Assembly: GCA_018060305.1 (NCBI GenBank)
Contig: JAGOWF010000189.1
Location: 1 to 5,696, forward strand
Reading direction: 5' to 3'
From: Pyrinomonadaceae bacterium
GTDB taxonomy: Bacteria > Acidobacteriota > Blastocatellia > Pyrinomonadales > Pyrinomonadaceae
Length of the DNA stretch: 5,696 nucleotides
Shown here: positions 1 to 5,181 of the stretch, piece by piece
How positions within the stretch are numbered: the first letter of the stretch is position 1
Layout: every line of letters starts with the position of its first letter
The notes under the pieces: model-generated
Databases searched by the model: none
What the model was told of the DNA's origin: nothing
What the model saw: the letters and a program-made list of their open reading frames with translations, nothing else
Position numbers and translations under genes: made by a program

Positions 1-122
1 ACGCCTTCGAATGACGCCTTTCGCTCGGGCGAGCGTTCGATGACCGGCGTGAGCGTCTCTTGTTCCCAGCGTTCGACCTCGGCACGGGTGGCGGTCGCGG
101 GGGCTGTCTTTGATTTCGACAT
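1..122 (-). CDS. Acyl-CoA (methylmalonyl-CoA type) mutase large subunit, N-terminal fragment
   Basis: The first 40 codons of a minus-strand gene begin with ATG (complement of 120-122) and run off the left edge. The visible protein starts MSKSKTAPATATRAEVERWE and continues with a stretch containing ETLTPVIERSPERK. An N-terminal 'W-E-x-E-T-L-x-P-hydrophobic-x(4)-P-E-R' segment is typical of the large (catalytic) chain of B12-dependent methylmalonyl-CoA/isobutyryl-CoA mutases, just before the TIM-barrel that binds acyl-CoA. Such enzymes isomerise methylmalonyl-CoA and succinyl-CoA in propionate and branched-chain amino-acid breakdown, in the cytoplasm. The catalytic barrel is outside the window, so substrate specificity (methylmalonyl-, isobutyryl- or ethylmalonyl-CoA) cannot be decided. 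No clear Shine-Dalgarno precedes the ATG. The gene is divergent from the lipoprotein gene, with 31 bp between the two starts. Confidence 0.75.
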   Translation of the reverse strand, partial: MSKSKTAPATATRAEVERWEQETLTPVIERSPERKASFEG

Positions 123-153
123 AGGATTTATGTAAGGTGAATTAATCTTAATT
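123..153. promoter_or_regulatory. Short divergent start region between mutase and lipoprotein genes
   Basis: Only 31 bp, AT-rich compared with its surroundings, separate the two divergent start codons. It contains AAGGTG (134-139), which could act as a Shine-Dalgarno for the plus-strand gene. At least one of the two promoters must overlap the neighbouring coding sequence. On the plus strand, TTGATT (110-115) followed 17 nt later by TAAGGT is a weak sigma70-like match. I see no convincing promoter or operator, so this is listed only as the place where divergent initiation must be organised. Confidence 0.25.
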
Positions 154-648
154 GTGTTCAAACTCTGGGCTATTTTATCACTTTTTACCGTGTGCACTGC
201 GTTGTCGGGCTGCGTTGCGGGCACGGACGAAAAGGCGAACTCACGTCCGCCGTCGTCGGCCAACTCAGCGAATGCGAATGCCGCCGCTCCTAAGACAAAT
301 GTTGAGGAGTTGGGCCTGCTCATCACGGTTCCATACGAGGCTGAGGACGTCGTGTGGAAGGAGTCGCCCTCGACAAAGAAGCTCGTCGCCGTCCTGCTGT
401 TTTCTAAAGAGACGGCCGGCCGTATTGTCACAGACGCCGAGGCCTACGGTAAGGGCCAGCCCGTGACGCTCTCGGTCGAGACCTGGTTTCCTGACGAGCT
501 GATCGCTCAGAGCGAGATGAGCGGCGACGCCGCGATCCGCGGCACCGCATACCCGGCAAACGCGTTCTTCAGCGAGCGATACAAAACGGGCCGCATCACG
601 AGGATCGAGGGCGGCGACCAGTTTGTCCTCGAGGTGTCAACGCAATAG
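154..648 (+). CDS. Hypothetical outer-membrane-type lipoprotein upstream of lptD
   Basis: This 164-aa protein starts at GTG. Residues 1-19 form a short hydrophobic signal, and a lipobox L17-S18-G19-C20 makes C20 the predicted lipidated residue after signal peptidase II cleavage. A low-complexity Ala/Asn/Ser/Pro linker (about 23-47) leads into a compact domain (about 50-164), predicted from its alternating pattern to be mainly beta. I do not recognise the domain. Residue 21 is Val, not Asp, so by the E. coli +2 rule it would go to the outer membrane, though that rule may not hold here. The start is supported by the lipobox spacing. The nearest Shine-Dalgarno-like sequence, AAGGTGA (134-140), is 13 nt upstream, which is long; an in-frame ATT at 151 would be better spaced but is a rare start. 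lptD begins 59 bp after the stop. Its size and position recall LptE, the LptD plug lipoprotein, but this rests only on context. Confidence 0.85.
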   Translation: MFKLWAILSLFTVCTALSGCVAGTDEKANSRPPSSANSANANAAAPKTNVEELGLLITVPYEAEDVVWKESPSTKKLVAVLLFSKETAGRIVTDAEAYGKGQPVTLSVETWFPDELIAQSEMSGDAAIRGTAYPANAFFSERYKTGRITRIEGGDQFVLEVSTQ

Positions 649-656
649 ACGCACGC

Positions 657-685
657 TTCACGCGTGATGCTCGTCGTGGTAGCAT
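657..685 (+). promoter_or_regulatory. Candidate sigma70-type promoter for lptD
   Basis: TTCACG (657-662, 4 of 6 against TTGACA) and TAGCAT (680-685, 4 of 6 against TATAAT) are separated by exactly 17 nt. Transcription would start near 692, about 16 nt before the lptD ATG. A small hairpin, CACGC-TTCAC-GCGTG (652-666), sits directly after the lipoprotein stop and overlaps the -35. The match is modest, and lptD may instead be read through from the lipoprotein gene. Confidence 0.25.
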
Positions 686-707
686 CGTTATTTATCTTGT
701 TGATTCG

Positions 708-3215
708 ATGAGGTTTATAAGAACATTGGGGCCGGCCCTCGCGATCCTGGCCGTATGCCTGACCGCCGCGGCCCAGGACACTAACCCCGTCGAGCGTCAG
801 GTCTCAAACCCGATCACTGACACGCCAAACATCAATCCTGTCTCAGCCGAGCAGAGCATTGCCGCGCCCAAACCCAAGAGGCCGACCGTCGAACCTGAGG
901 GCGGCGACGGCGAGGTTGTCGTCTATTCCGAACGACAGACGGTCGAGGGCGAAAAGGGCAAACGCATCGTTCGTCATTCGGGCAATGTTGACCTGAGATA
1001 CGGAATCTATCGGCTGCAGGCCGATGAGATAGCGATCTACGAGGCCGAGAATCGCGTGGTGGCGCGCGGCAGCGTGATCTTTGACCAAGGCGACGACCAG
1101 CGCATCACCGGGGCGACGGCCGTTTGGAATTACAAGACAAAGCTCGGTTCATTCGAAGACTCGACCGGATTCACAAACCAGACCAACGACGGCACGGTGA
1201 TCTACTTTAGCGCGGCGCGCGTCGAACGCGTCAGCCTGAACGAGATCGTCGTCACAAAAGGCAAGTTCACCGCGTGCGAAGAGGCGGTGCCCAAATGGAG
1301 CTTTACGGCCGAACGCGCGCGGATCAGGACGAACGACAAAATCAAGCTGCGCAATGTAAAGTTTCGCGTTAAGGACGTGCCGATCCTGCTGCTGCCCTTT
1401 GCGTCGATACCGATCAAAGAGAGGGATCGAAGTTCAGGTTTCCTCACGCCCGCCGGCGGATATTCGAGCCGAAAGGGCGTGCGGCTGTCGGGGGCGTATT
1501 ATCTGACGCTCGGCCGATCTGCTGACGTGACGTTTCGTGCCGACGTCTTTTCCAAACGCGGCGTCGGGTATGGGGCCGATTTTCGCACACGCGCGAATTC
1601 GCGTTCGTATCTGAATTTTGGATTTTACGCCGTCAAGGACCGCCTCTTTGGCCCGAACGAGGACGCACAGCACCCCAATCAGGGCGGCTCGCTGCTATAC
1701 GCCGAGGGCGTGCACTACTTTCCGAATGGCTTTACGGCGTCGGCTGACATTCGGCTGACGTCAAGCCTTGCCTTTCGGCAGGAGTTTGCCGAGGGCATTC
1801 AGCAGATAATCTCGCCGATCGAGGTGTCGCAGGTATTCGTCAACAAAAGCTGGAATGATTACACGTTAAATTTTCTCACCCGCAGCCAGGTGATCTCGAT
1901 ACCGAATGTGCGGGAGAAGACCCGCAACCTGCCGAGCATTCATTTTGAGAAGCGGCCGACAATGCCGTCATTTCTCAAGGGGTTCTATTTCTCATACAAG
2001 GCCGCGCTCGAGGGCGTATCGCGACGCGAAGAGGTCAGTGACCTCGCGCTCTATCGTTCGATGACCGGGACCGATCCCGTCGTGTCACCGTCGCTCGTGC
2101 AGCGGCTCGACATTTACCCCCAGGTCACGCTGCCGCTGCAGACCAAGTATTTCAATTTTACCGCGACCGGTTCGGCGCGGGTGACATACTACTCGAATTC
2201 GTTCAACGATATGCGTCAGGTGGTTGGCCGCGACGTGATACGAAAATACGGCGAATTTGCCTTCGACATTCGGCCCGTCGCACTTGCAAAGAACTATTAC
2301 GGGAAAGGAAACGCCTTCAAATTCCGTCACGTCATCGAACCTTACGCGACGTATCGGCTGGTGCGCGGCGTCAATAATTTTCATCGCGTTATCCGCTTTG
2401 ATTACGTTGACACCATCGCCAACACTAACGAGGTCGAATACGGCGTGATAAATCGTTTTTACACAAGAAGATACGGCGAGGCGGTCACGGCCACGGCGCA
2501 GCAGCAGATGCTGAACCAGCCGAAAACGGCCGCCGGCCGTTCGTCAGAAGTCCAGCCGTATGAGGTGCTGACGGTGACGGTCCGAGGGAAATACTACTTT
2601 GACGAGTCCTTTGGCGGTGCCCTCATTCCGGGCCGAAGGAACCAGATCGAGCCGATCACGGCATTGAGCTTTTACACGTTTGGCGGCGTCCCCCGACGGC
2701 TGTCGCCGCTTGCGATCGATGTGAATTACCGGCCGCGCCGAACCATCTTCGCCAATACGCGAATGGATGTCGGCCTGAACGGCGACGGCATTCGCGCTAT
2801 TTCGGCGACCATCGGCGTCGAGCGGCCGCTGTTTAAGCTCTTTCAGACCTTTTACTACACGCGGGCCGTCACGCTGATGCCTTCGCTTGCGCAATACGCG
2901 GGGCCCGGCGGCAAAGAGCCGGGCACGCTGCGCGGTTCTCAGTGGAGCCCGTCGGTCTTTGTCGGAAACCGCGACCGAGGCCTCTTTGGCGGCACGTCGT
3001 TCTTTTTTGATTTTCAAAACCGCCGCGCGTCGCGCCAATCGCCCATGGTCAGCGCCCTCGCCACCGTCGGCTACGCCTACGATTGCTGCTCGATCGTCCT
3101 GCAGTATTACACCTTCAATATCGGCGTCCGCAAAGAGAACCGGCTCATCTTCAGCTTCCGCCTAAACGGCCTCGGCAGCCTCGGCACCGAACTGCCGGGC
3201 CAGGCATTGCGGTAA
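708..3215 (+). CDS. lptD: LPS-assembly outer-membrane protein LptD (OstA/Imp)
   Basis: This 835-aa protein is close to the usual family length (784 in E. coli). Residues 1-22 are a signal peptide with an A20-A21-A22 cleavage site before Q23. A Pro-rich linker (about 40-65) leads to a periplasmic OstA/LptA-like beta-jellyroll (about 70-225) with strands such as HSGNVDLRYG and VVARGSVIF. The LptD barrel domain follows, with the characteristic LPFASIPIKERDRSSGFLTP (230-249) and, later, HVIEPYATYR (541-550) and many alternating aromatic strands to the C-terminus. LptD inserts lipopolysaccharide into the outer leaflet, receiving it from the LptA bridge. Cysteines outside the signal peptide are C190 (in TACEEAVPKW) and the pair C793-C794 (YDCCS), matching the jellyroll-to-barrel disulfide layout of E. 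coli C173 and C724/C725. No equivalent of E. coli C31 exists. The ATG is chosen because it gives the signal peptide directly; no good Shine-Dalgarno is visible. Confidence 0.95.
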   Translation: MRFIRTLGPALAILAVCLTAAAQDTNPVERQVSNPITDTPNINPVSAEQSIAAPKPKRPTVEPEGGDGEVVVYSERQTVEGEKGKRIVRHSGNVDLRYGIYRLQADEIAIYEAENRVVARGSVIFDQGDDQRITGATAVWNYKTKLGSFEDSTGFTNQTNDGTVIYFSAARVERVSLNEIVVTKGKFTACEEAVPKWSFTAERARIRTNDKIKLRNVKFRVKDVPILLLPFASIPIKERDRSSGFLTPAGGYSSRKGVRLSGAYYLTLGRSADVTFRADVFSKRGVGYGADFRTRANSRSYLNFGFYAVKDRLFGPNEDAQHPNQGGSLLYAEGVHYFPNGFTASADIRLTSSLAFRQEFAEGIQQIISPIEVSQVFVNKSWNDYTLNFLTRSQVISIPNVREKTRNLPSIHFEKRPTMPSFLKGFYFSYKAALEGVSRREEVSDLALYRSMTGTDPVVSPSLVQRLDIYPQVTLPLQTKYFNFTATGSARVTYYSNSFNDMRQVVGRDVIRKYGEFAFDIRPVALAKNYYGKGNAFKFRHVIEPYATYRLVRGVNNFHRVIRFDYVDTIANTNEVEYGVINRFYTRRYGEAVTATAQQQMLNQPKTAAGRSSEVQPYEVLTVTVRGKYYFDESFGGALIPGRRNQIEPITALSFYTFGGVPRRLSPLAIDVNYRPRRTIFANTRMDVGLNGDGIRAISATIGVERPLFKLFQTFYYTRAVTLMPSLAQYAGPGGKEPGTLRGSQWSPSVFVGNRDRGLFGGTSFFFDFQNRRASRQSPMVSALATVGYAYDCCSIVLQYYTFNIGVRKENRLIFSFRLNGLGSLGTELPGQALR

Positions 3216-3247
3216 GCTGAGCTAAGACCTGGCAGGTAGGAAGGCTT

Positions 3248-3421
3248 ATGTCAGAGAAAGTTTCAGAAAGAAAAAGCGACGATACAGTATTCACCGAACG
3301 TAAGTTGAAAGTGTCGGCAGCGACAGATCCCAAAGACCGAGGGAGCGGTGACGAGGGGCCGGAGCTTACCCCTGAGGATGACGAAATCCTCGACCGCATC
3401 TGGAACGAGATCGACGATTAA
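3248..3421 (+). CDS. Small acidic hypothetical protein (57 aa) downstream of lptD
   Basis: The ATG is preceded by a Shine-Dalgarno-like AGGAAGG (3238-3244), about 6 nt from AGGA to the start, and the frame runs 57 codons to TAA at 3419-3421. The N-terminal half is charged and probably disordered (MSEKVSERKSDDTVFTERKL). The C-terminal half is strongly acidic and ends LTPEDDEILDRIWNEIDD, which looks like one amphipathic helix with L48, I51 and W52 on one face. There is no signal peptide or membrane segment, so it is probably cytosolic. It begins 32 bp after the lptD stop on the same strand and may be co-transcribed. I do not recognise a family. Short proteins ending in an acidic Trp-containing helix could be interaction peptides or antitoxin-like, but no toxin gene is adjacent. 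Support comes from the ribosome binding site, position and sensible composition. Confidence 0.6.
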   Translation: MSEKVSERKSDDTVFTERKLKVSAATDPKDRGSGDEGPELTPEDDEILDRIWNEIDD

Positions 3422-3447
3422 GCAAAAGACATAATTGTTGGATGATT

Positions 3448-3694
3448 GAGAAGGTTGTCTGAAAAGTCGTTCCTTCGCGGCGGAGCCGCAAAAAGATAGT
3501 AGCCAGACGTGAAACGTCTGGAACGATTGCCTCCAAGGCATCTCGCCCTGAAGGGGCGAGAGGTCAATGTTTACGGGTGTCTGCCGCACCTTCAGTGCGG
3601 AAATCATCGTTCGCAACTTTCCAGACGTTTCACGTCTGGCTACCGTCTTTCGCGGCTCCACCGCGTAGAAGCAGACTTTTCAGACATCCTCTTC
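3448..3694. repeat. Inverted-repeat hairpin island (REP/MITE-like)
   Basis: Two ~74-bp arms, 3448-3521 and 3621-3694, are imperfect reverse complements (roughly 80% by eye). They include an exact 13-nt near-terminal repeat (TGTCTGAAAAGTC at 3456-3468; complement at 3674-3686) and an exact 19-nt inner copy (CCAGACG-TGAAA-CGTCTGG at 3503-3521; complement at 3621-3639). Each arm also has a GC stem (GCGGC-GGA-GCCGC at 3477-3489; related at 3652-3664). The 99-bp centre holds further palindromes: TGCCT-CCA-AGGCA (3528-3540), TCTCGCCC-TGAAG-GGGCGAGA (3541-3561) and CCGCAC-CTTCA-GTGCGG (3584-3600). No reading frame looks protein-coding. The island lies between convergent genes, a common site for REP-type elements. 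No T-tract follows the hairpins, so it is not a classical terminator. I see no convincing target-site duplication. Confidence 0.85.
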
Positions 3695-3703
3695 ATGTCT
3701 TTC

Positions 3704-3766
3704 CCGCGAAACCTCGCAAAACGATCAAAATAAGCAAATCTCTCAAAATACGCAAAACTCGCAAAA
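3704..3766. repeat. 9-nt tandem repeat, consensus NNNNCAAAA
   Basis: From 3713 there are six exact-length 9-nt units: ctcgcaaaa, cgatcaaaa, taagcaaat, ctctcaaaa, tacgcaaaa, ctcgcaaaa. A seventh diverged unit, ccgcgaaac, precedes them (3704-3712). The CAAA core repeats strictly every 9 nt while the first four bases vary. The tract starts 10 bp after the hairpin island. It is unlikely to be protein-coding. It may be a degenerate spacer remnant; its function is unknown. Confidence 0.75.
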
Positions 3767-3809
3767 TGCCATTCTAACCTCTCGCGACATTGCGTAATCT
3801 CGCTGGTGT

Positions 3810-3920
3810 ATGGCGAAAGGCGAAGCTGCGAGCGACGGCACGACCAAAGACGACACAACGGCAACGACCACCGGCACGACCGACCAAAAGCCGGACGACC
3901 AGCCTGTCGCGCTTCGATAG
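3810..3920 (+). CDS. Doubtful small Thr/Asp-rich ORF (36 aa)
   Basis: An ATG-started frame of 36 codons ends at TAG (3918-3920). The protein, beginning MAKGEAASDGTTKDD, is almost entirely Thr, Asp, Gly, Ala and Lys and ends QKPDDQPVALR. Such a composition would be disordered. No Shine-Dalgarno is visible and there is no signal peptide. The underlying DNA is itself repetitive (ACGACC/GGCACG phrases), so the frame may be a by-product of a simple repeat. It could also be a leftover tail of a lost gene. The stop codons of the neighbouring genes lie on either side and neither extends into it. Confidence 0.2.
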   Translation: MAKGEAASDGTTKDDTTATTTGTTDQKPDDQPVALR

Positions 3921-3963
3921 AGAATGCAGCGGCACACGCCGTATGGACGAAGCTCTGACCTAC

Positions 3964-4368
3964 TCAGACATCATCGATCGTGCCCGTTCGGCGCTTGGCC
4001 GATGTCAGCGTGTTGAGGTCGAGCAGCAGGATGCCGTCTTCGACATCGAGTTTGTTAAAGGCCATCGTTCGGCCGACATTGATCTCGTAATGGCGGCAGA
4101 ACGGATTGGCGTTGATGACGCGATTATTATGCCCGCTGCGCTCGCGGACGGGGAAGGTGTTTGGCTCGCTCGTTCGCGCGCTTTGCAGCCCGATCACGCC
4201 GTGCTGTTTGTCAAAGAGCAGCGAGACCTGTGACGGCGCACCGGCCATCTCAAACGCAATGCGGTTCATCAGGATCGTGCCTTTCTGATTGATCGTGACA
4301 TGCGGCGTCCTGCGTCGCGGGTCGTTTGGTTTGCCCTGGAATTTTTCCCATCGTCTGAATATTTTCAT
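3964..4368 (-). CDS. Conserved-looking hypothetical protein of unknown function (134 aa)
   Basis: The minus-strand ATG (complement of 4366-4368) is preceded by AAGGAG with 7 nt from AGGAG (complement of 4376-4380) to the start, the best ribosome binding site in the window. An upstream in-frame start at 4416 would add 16 unlikely residues. The protein opens with a basic segment (MKIFRRWEKF, then NDPRRRTPHVTINQKG). A predicted strand-helix-strand follows, with TILMNRIAFEMAG (31-43) and VSLLFDKQHGVIGLQ (48-62). Next come a segment with NANPFCRHYEI (86-96) and a hydrophobic strand GILLLDL (112-118). It has no signal peptide or membrane segment, so it is presumably cytosolic. The layout 'VTIN-x-x-G-x-I-x-hN-x-x-A-hh' followed by a 'V-x-LL-hD' strand loosely recalls small beta-rich DNA-binding or dimerisation modules, but I cannot assign a family. 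It appears monocistronic, with its own promoter and repeat islands on both sides. Confidence 0.8.
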   Translation of the reverse strand: MKIFRRWEKFQGKPNDPRRRTPHVTINQKGTILMNRIAFEMAGAPSQVSLLFDKQHGVIGLQSARTSEPNTFPVRERSGHNNRVINANPFCRHYEINVGRTMAFNKLDVEDGILLLDLNTLTSAKRRTGTIDDV

Positions 4369-4431
4369 GTGATCTCTCCTTTTATCTGTCGTGAATTTTC
4401 TCGTCGTGTTTCGCACATGAGAATACCATTG

Positions 4432-4460
4432 ACCATAGCAACATTATTTGGAAATGTAAA
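4432..4460 (-). promoter_or_regulatory. Candidate promoter for the 134-aa hypothetical gene
   Basis: On the minus strand, TTTACA (complement of 4455-4460, 5 of 6 to the -35 consensus) and TATGGT (complement of 4432-4437, 4 of 6 to the -10) are separated by exactly 17 nt. Transcription would begin near 4425, giving a leader of about 57 nt that contains the strong AAGGAG ribosome binding site. The region is AT-rich and lies between the gene and the large palindromic element. Confidence 0.5.
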
Positions 4461-4497
4461 GAGGGAAGATCACAAGGTGGTGCCCTAAAGCGGTGGT

Positions 4498-4701
4498 GAT
4501 CGTCCCCAAAGGGGACAACTGTAATAGCGGCGGGTGAAACCCGCCGGAAACGTATTAAGATCGATGCGTCCCTGTAAGGGACGATTGGCCCGTGGAAAAT
4601 GTCCCTTTCAGGGACAGATCTCGCTCGGCTATTCGCTCGTCGGGTTTCACCCGACGCTATTACAGATGTCCCCTTCGGGGACAAGATGGAAACACCACAG
4701 G
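4498..4701 (+). repeat. Left arm of the large inverted repeat (six hairpins)
   Basis: Hairpins in order: GTCCCC-AAA-GGGGAC (4502-4516); CGGCGGG-TGAAA-CCCGCCG (4528-4546); CGTCCCT-GTA-AGGGACG (4567-4583); TGTCCCT-TTC-AGGGACA (4600-4616); CGTCGGG-TTTCA-CCCGACG (4638-4656); GTCCCC-TTC-GGGGAC (4668-4682). TGTAATAGCG precedes hairpin 2, and its complement follows hairpin 5. The last 20 bp run into GATGGAAACACCACA, which the right arm repeats in inverse. Confidence 0.88.
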
Positions 4702-4807
4702 AGGTTCGGCAGGCATCAGTCTGAAATTCCCGTCGGTGATCTCCGCGTGGAGCCATCTTCTACGCAGAGTCCGCTGAGGTCTTTGCAGAGTTCTGTAGTG
4801 TCCTAAT
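4702..4807. other. Spacer between the arms, with GCAGAGT phrases
   Basis: This 106-bp stretch has no palindromic arm partner and no credible ORF. It contains CTCC-GCGT-GGAG (4741-4752) and the phrases GCAGAGT (4764-4770), CGCTGAGG (4772-4779) and GCAGAGT (4785-4791), spaced about 10-11 nt. This faint short-period pattern is comparable in kind to the CAAAA tandem beside the first island. No function can be assigned. Confidence 0.5.
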
Positions 4808-5012
4808 CTTGTGGTGTTTCCATCTTGTCCCCGAAGGGGACGGCTGTAATAGCGTCGGGTGCAACCCGACGAGGGCATAGCCGAGCGAGGTCTGTCCCTG
4901 AAAGGGACAGTTTACCGAGGGTCAATCGTCCCTTACAGGGACGCGCCGATCTTCATCCCTTTCCGGCGGGTTTCACCCGCCGCTATTACAGTGGTCCCCT
5001 TCGGGGACGATC
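4808..5012 (-). repeat. Right arm of the large inverted repeat (six hairpins)
   Basis: Hairpins in order on the plus strand: GTCCCC-GAA-GGGGAC (4827-4841); CGTCGGG-TGCAA-CCCGACG (4853-4871); TGTCCCT-GAA-AGGGACA (4893-4909); CGTCCCT-TAC-AGGGACG (4927-4943); CGGCGGG-TTTCA-CCCGCCG (4964-4982); GTCCCC-TTC-GGGGAC (4994-5008). Every stem equals its partner in the left arm. The differences fall in loops (for example TTTCA against TTGCA) and in the sequence between hairpins. Confidence 0.88.
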
Positions 5013-5181
5013 CACACTACCCTGAGTTCGCCCAGATGTTGCGGGCTTTGCACGGGCGGGGAAGGCGGGGGCGTGTCAGCGGGCGGGACGGCGTTTGTCC
5101 GGGCGTAGGAGCTAACGACGGGGACCGGCGAATTCGCCGGCGTGGCCGCCGGCGAGGGCGTCAGCGGCGTTGCCCGGGCGC
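5013..5181 (-). other. GC-rich, strand-skewed tract with a Pro/Thr/Ala-rich open frame, possible gene remnant
   Basis: The plus strand is strongly G-rich. On the minus strand one frame stays open from the terminator to a TGA inside the last hairpin of the repeat. It reads like a disordered linker, with segments such as TPSPAATPANSPVPVV and PPADTPPPSPPVQSPQ, followed by HLGELRVVW. No start codon with a ribosome binding site is visible, and a C-rich strand gives Pro/Ala by chance. It could be the decayed 3' part of a secreted protein gene or plain intergenic DNA. A perfect 16-bp palindrome, CCGGCGAATTCGCCGG, lies at 5125-5140. Confidence 0.3.

Larger units (their letters stand above)
4498..5012. 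repeat. Large nested inverted repeat with twelve hairpins
   Basis: Two arms of about 204 bp (4498-4701 and 4808-5012) are reverse complements with roughly 19 differences by eye (about 90% identity), separated by a 106-bp spacer. Each arm carries six perfect short palindromes and is itself roughly symmetric. A module GTCCCC-N3-GGGGAC, then CTGTAATAGCG, then a G/C stem with a TGAAA-type loop appears at 4502-4546 and again inverted at 4638-4682. It recurs at 4827-4871 and, inverted, at 4964-5008. So there are four module copies in alternating orientation. No reading frame is credible. The element lies between the ilvE terminator and the promoter of the 134-aa gene. The arrangement resembles BIMEs (paired inverted REPs); the sequence does not match E. 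coli REPs. Confidence 0.9.

Noticed and set aside
152..466. TTG-started 104-codon frame overlapping the lipoprotein gene
   Set aside because: Arg/Ser-rich translation typical of an out-of-frame reading; the overlapping frame from 154 has a clean signal peptide and lipobox.
2544..3038. 164-codon minus-strand frame inside lptD
   Set aside because: Lies wholly within a confidently identified gene; the translation is Arg/Ala-rich without any recognisable motif.
3503..3639. Rho-independent terminators for the convergent genes within the first island
   Set aside because: Stems are strong, but none is followed by a T-tract on either strand.
3790..4233. 147-codon plus-strand frame opposite the 134-aa gene
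   Set aside because: No ribosome binding site; the opposite frame has a strong Shine-Dalgarno, a promoter and a natural composition.
4369..4416. N-terminal extension of the 134-aa protein to a start at 4416
   Set aside because: The added 16 residues would be encoded by the leader and the Shine-Dalgarno itself; the ATG at 4368 has ideal spacing.
4498..5012. CRISPR array
   Set aside because: Repeats are short palindromes in alternating orientation with linkers also conserved between arms; no direct repeats of 25-40 bp with unique equal-length spacers and no cas gene in the window.
4382..5025. Several 60-124-codon frames across the large repeat on both strands
   Set aside because: They translate the same palindromes in different frames (for example repeated FTRRYY and RARSVPERD phrases) and are artefacts of the hairpins.
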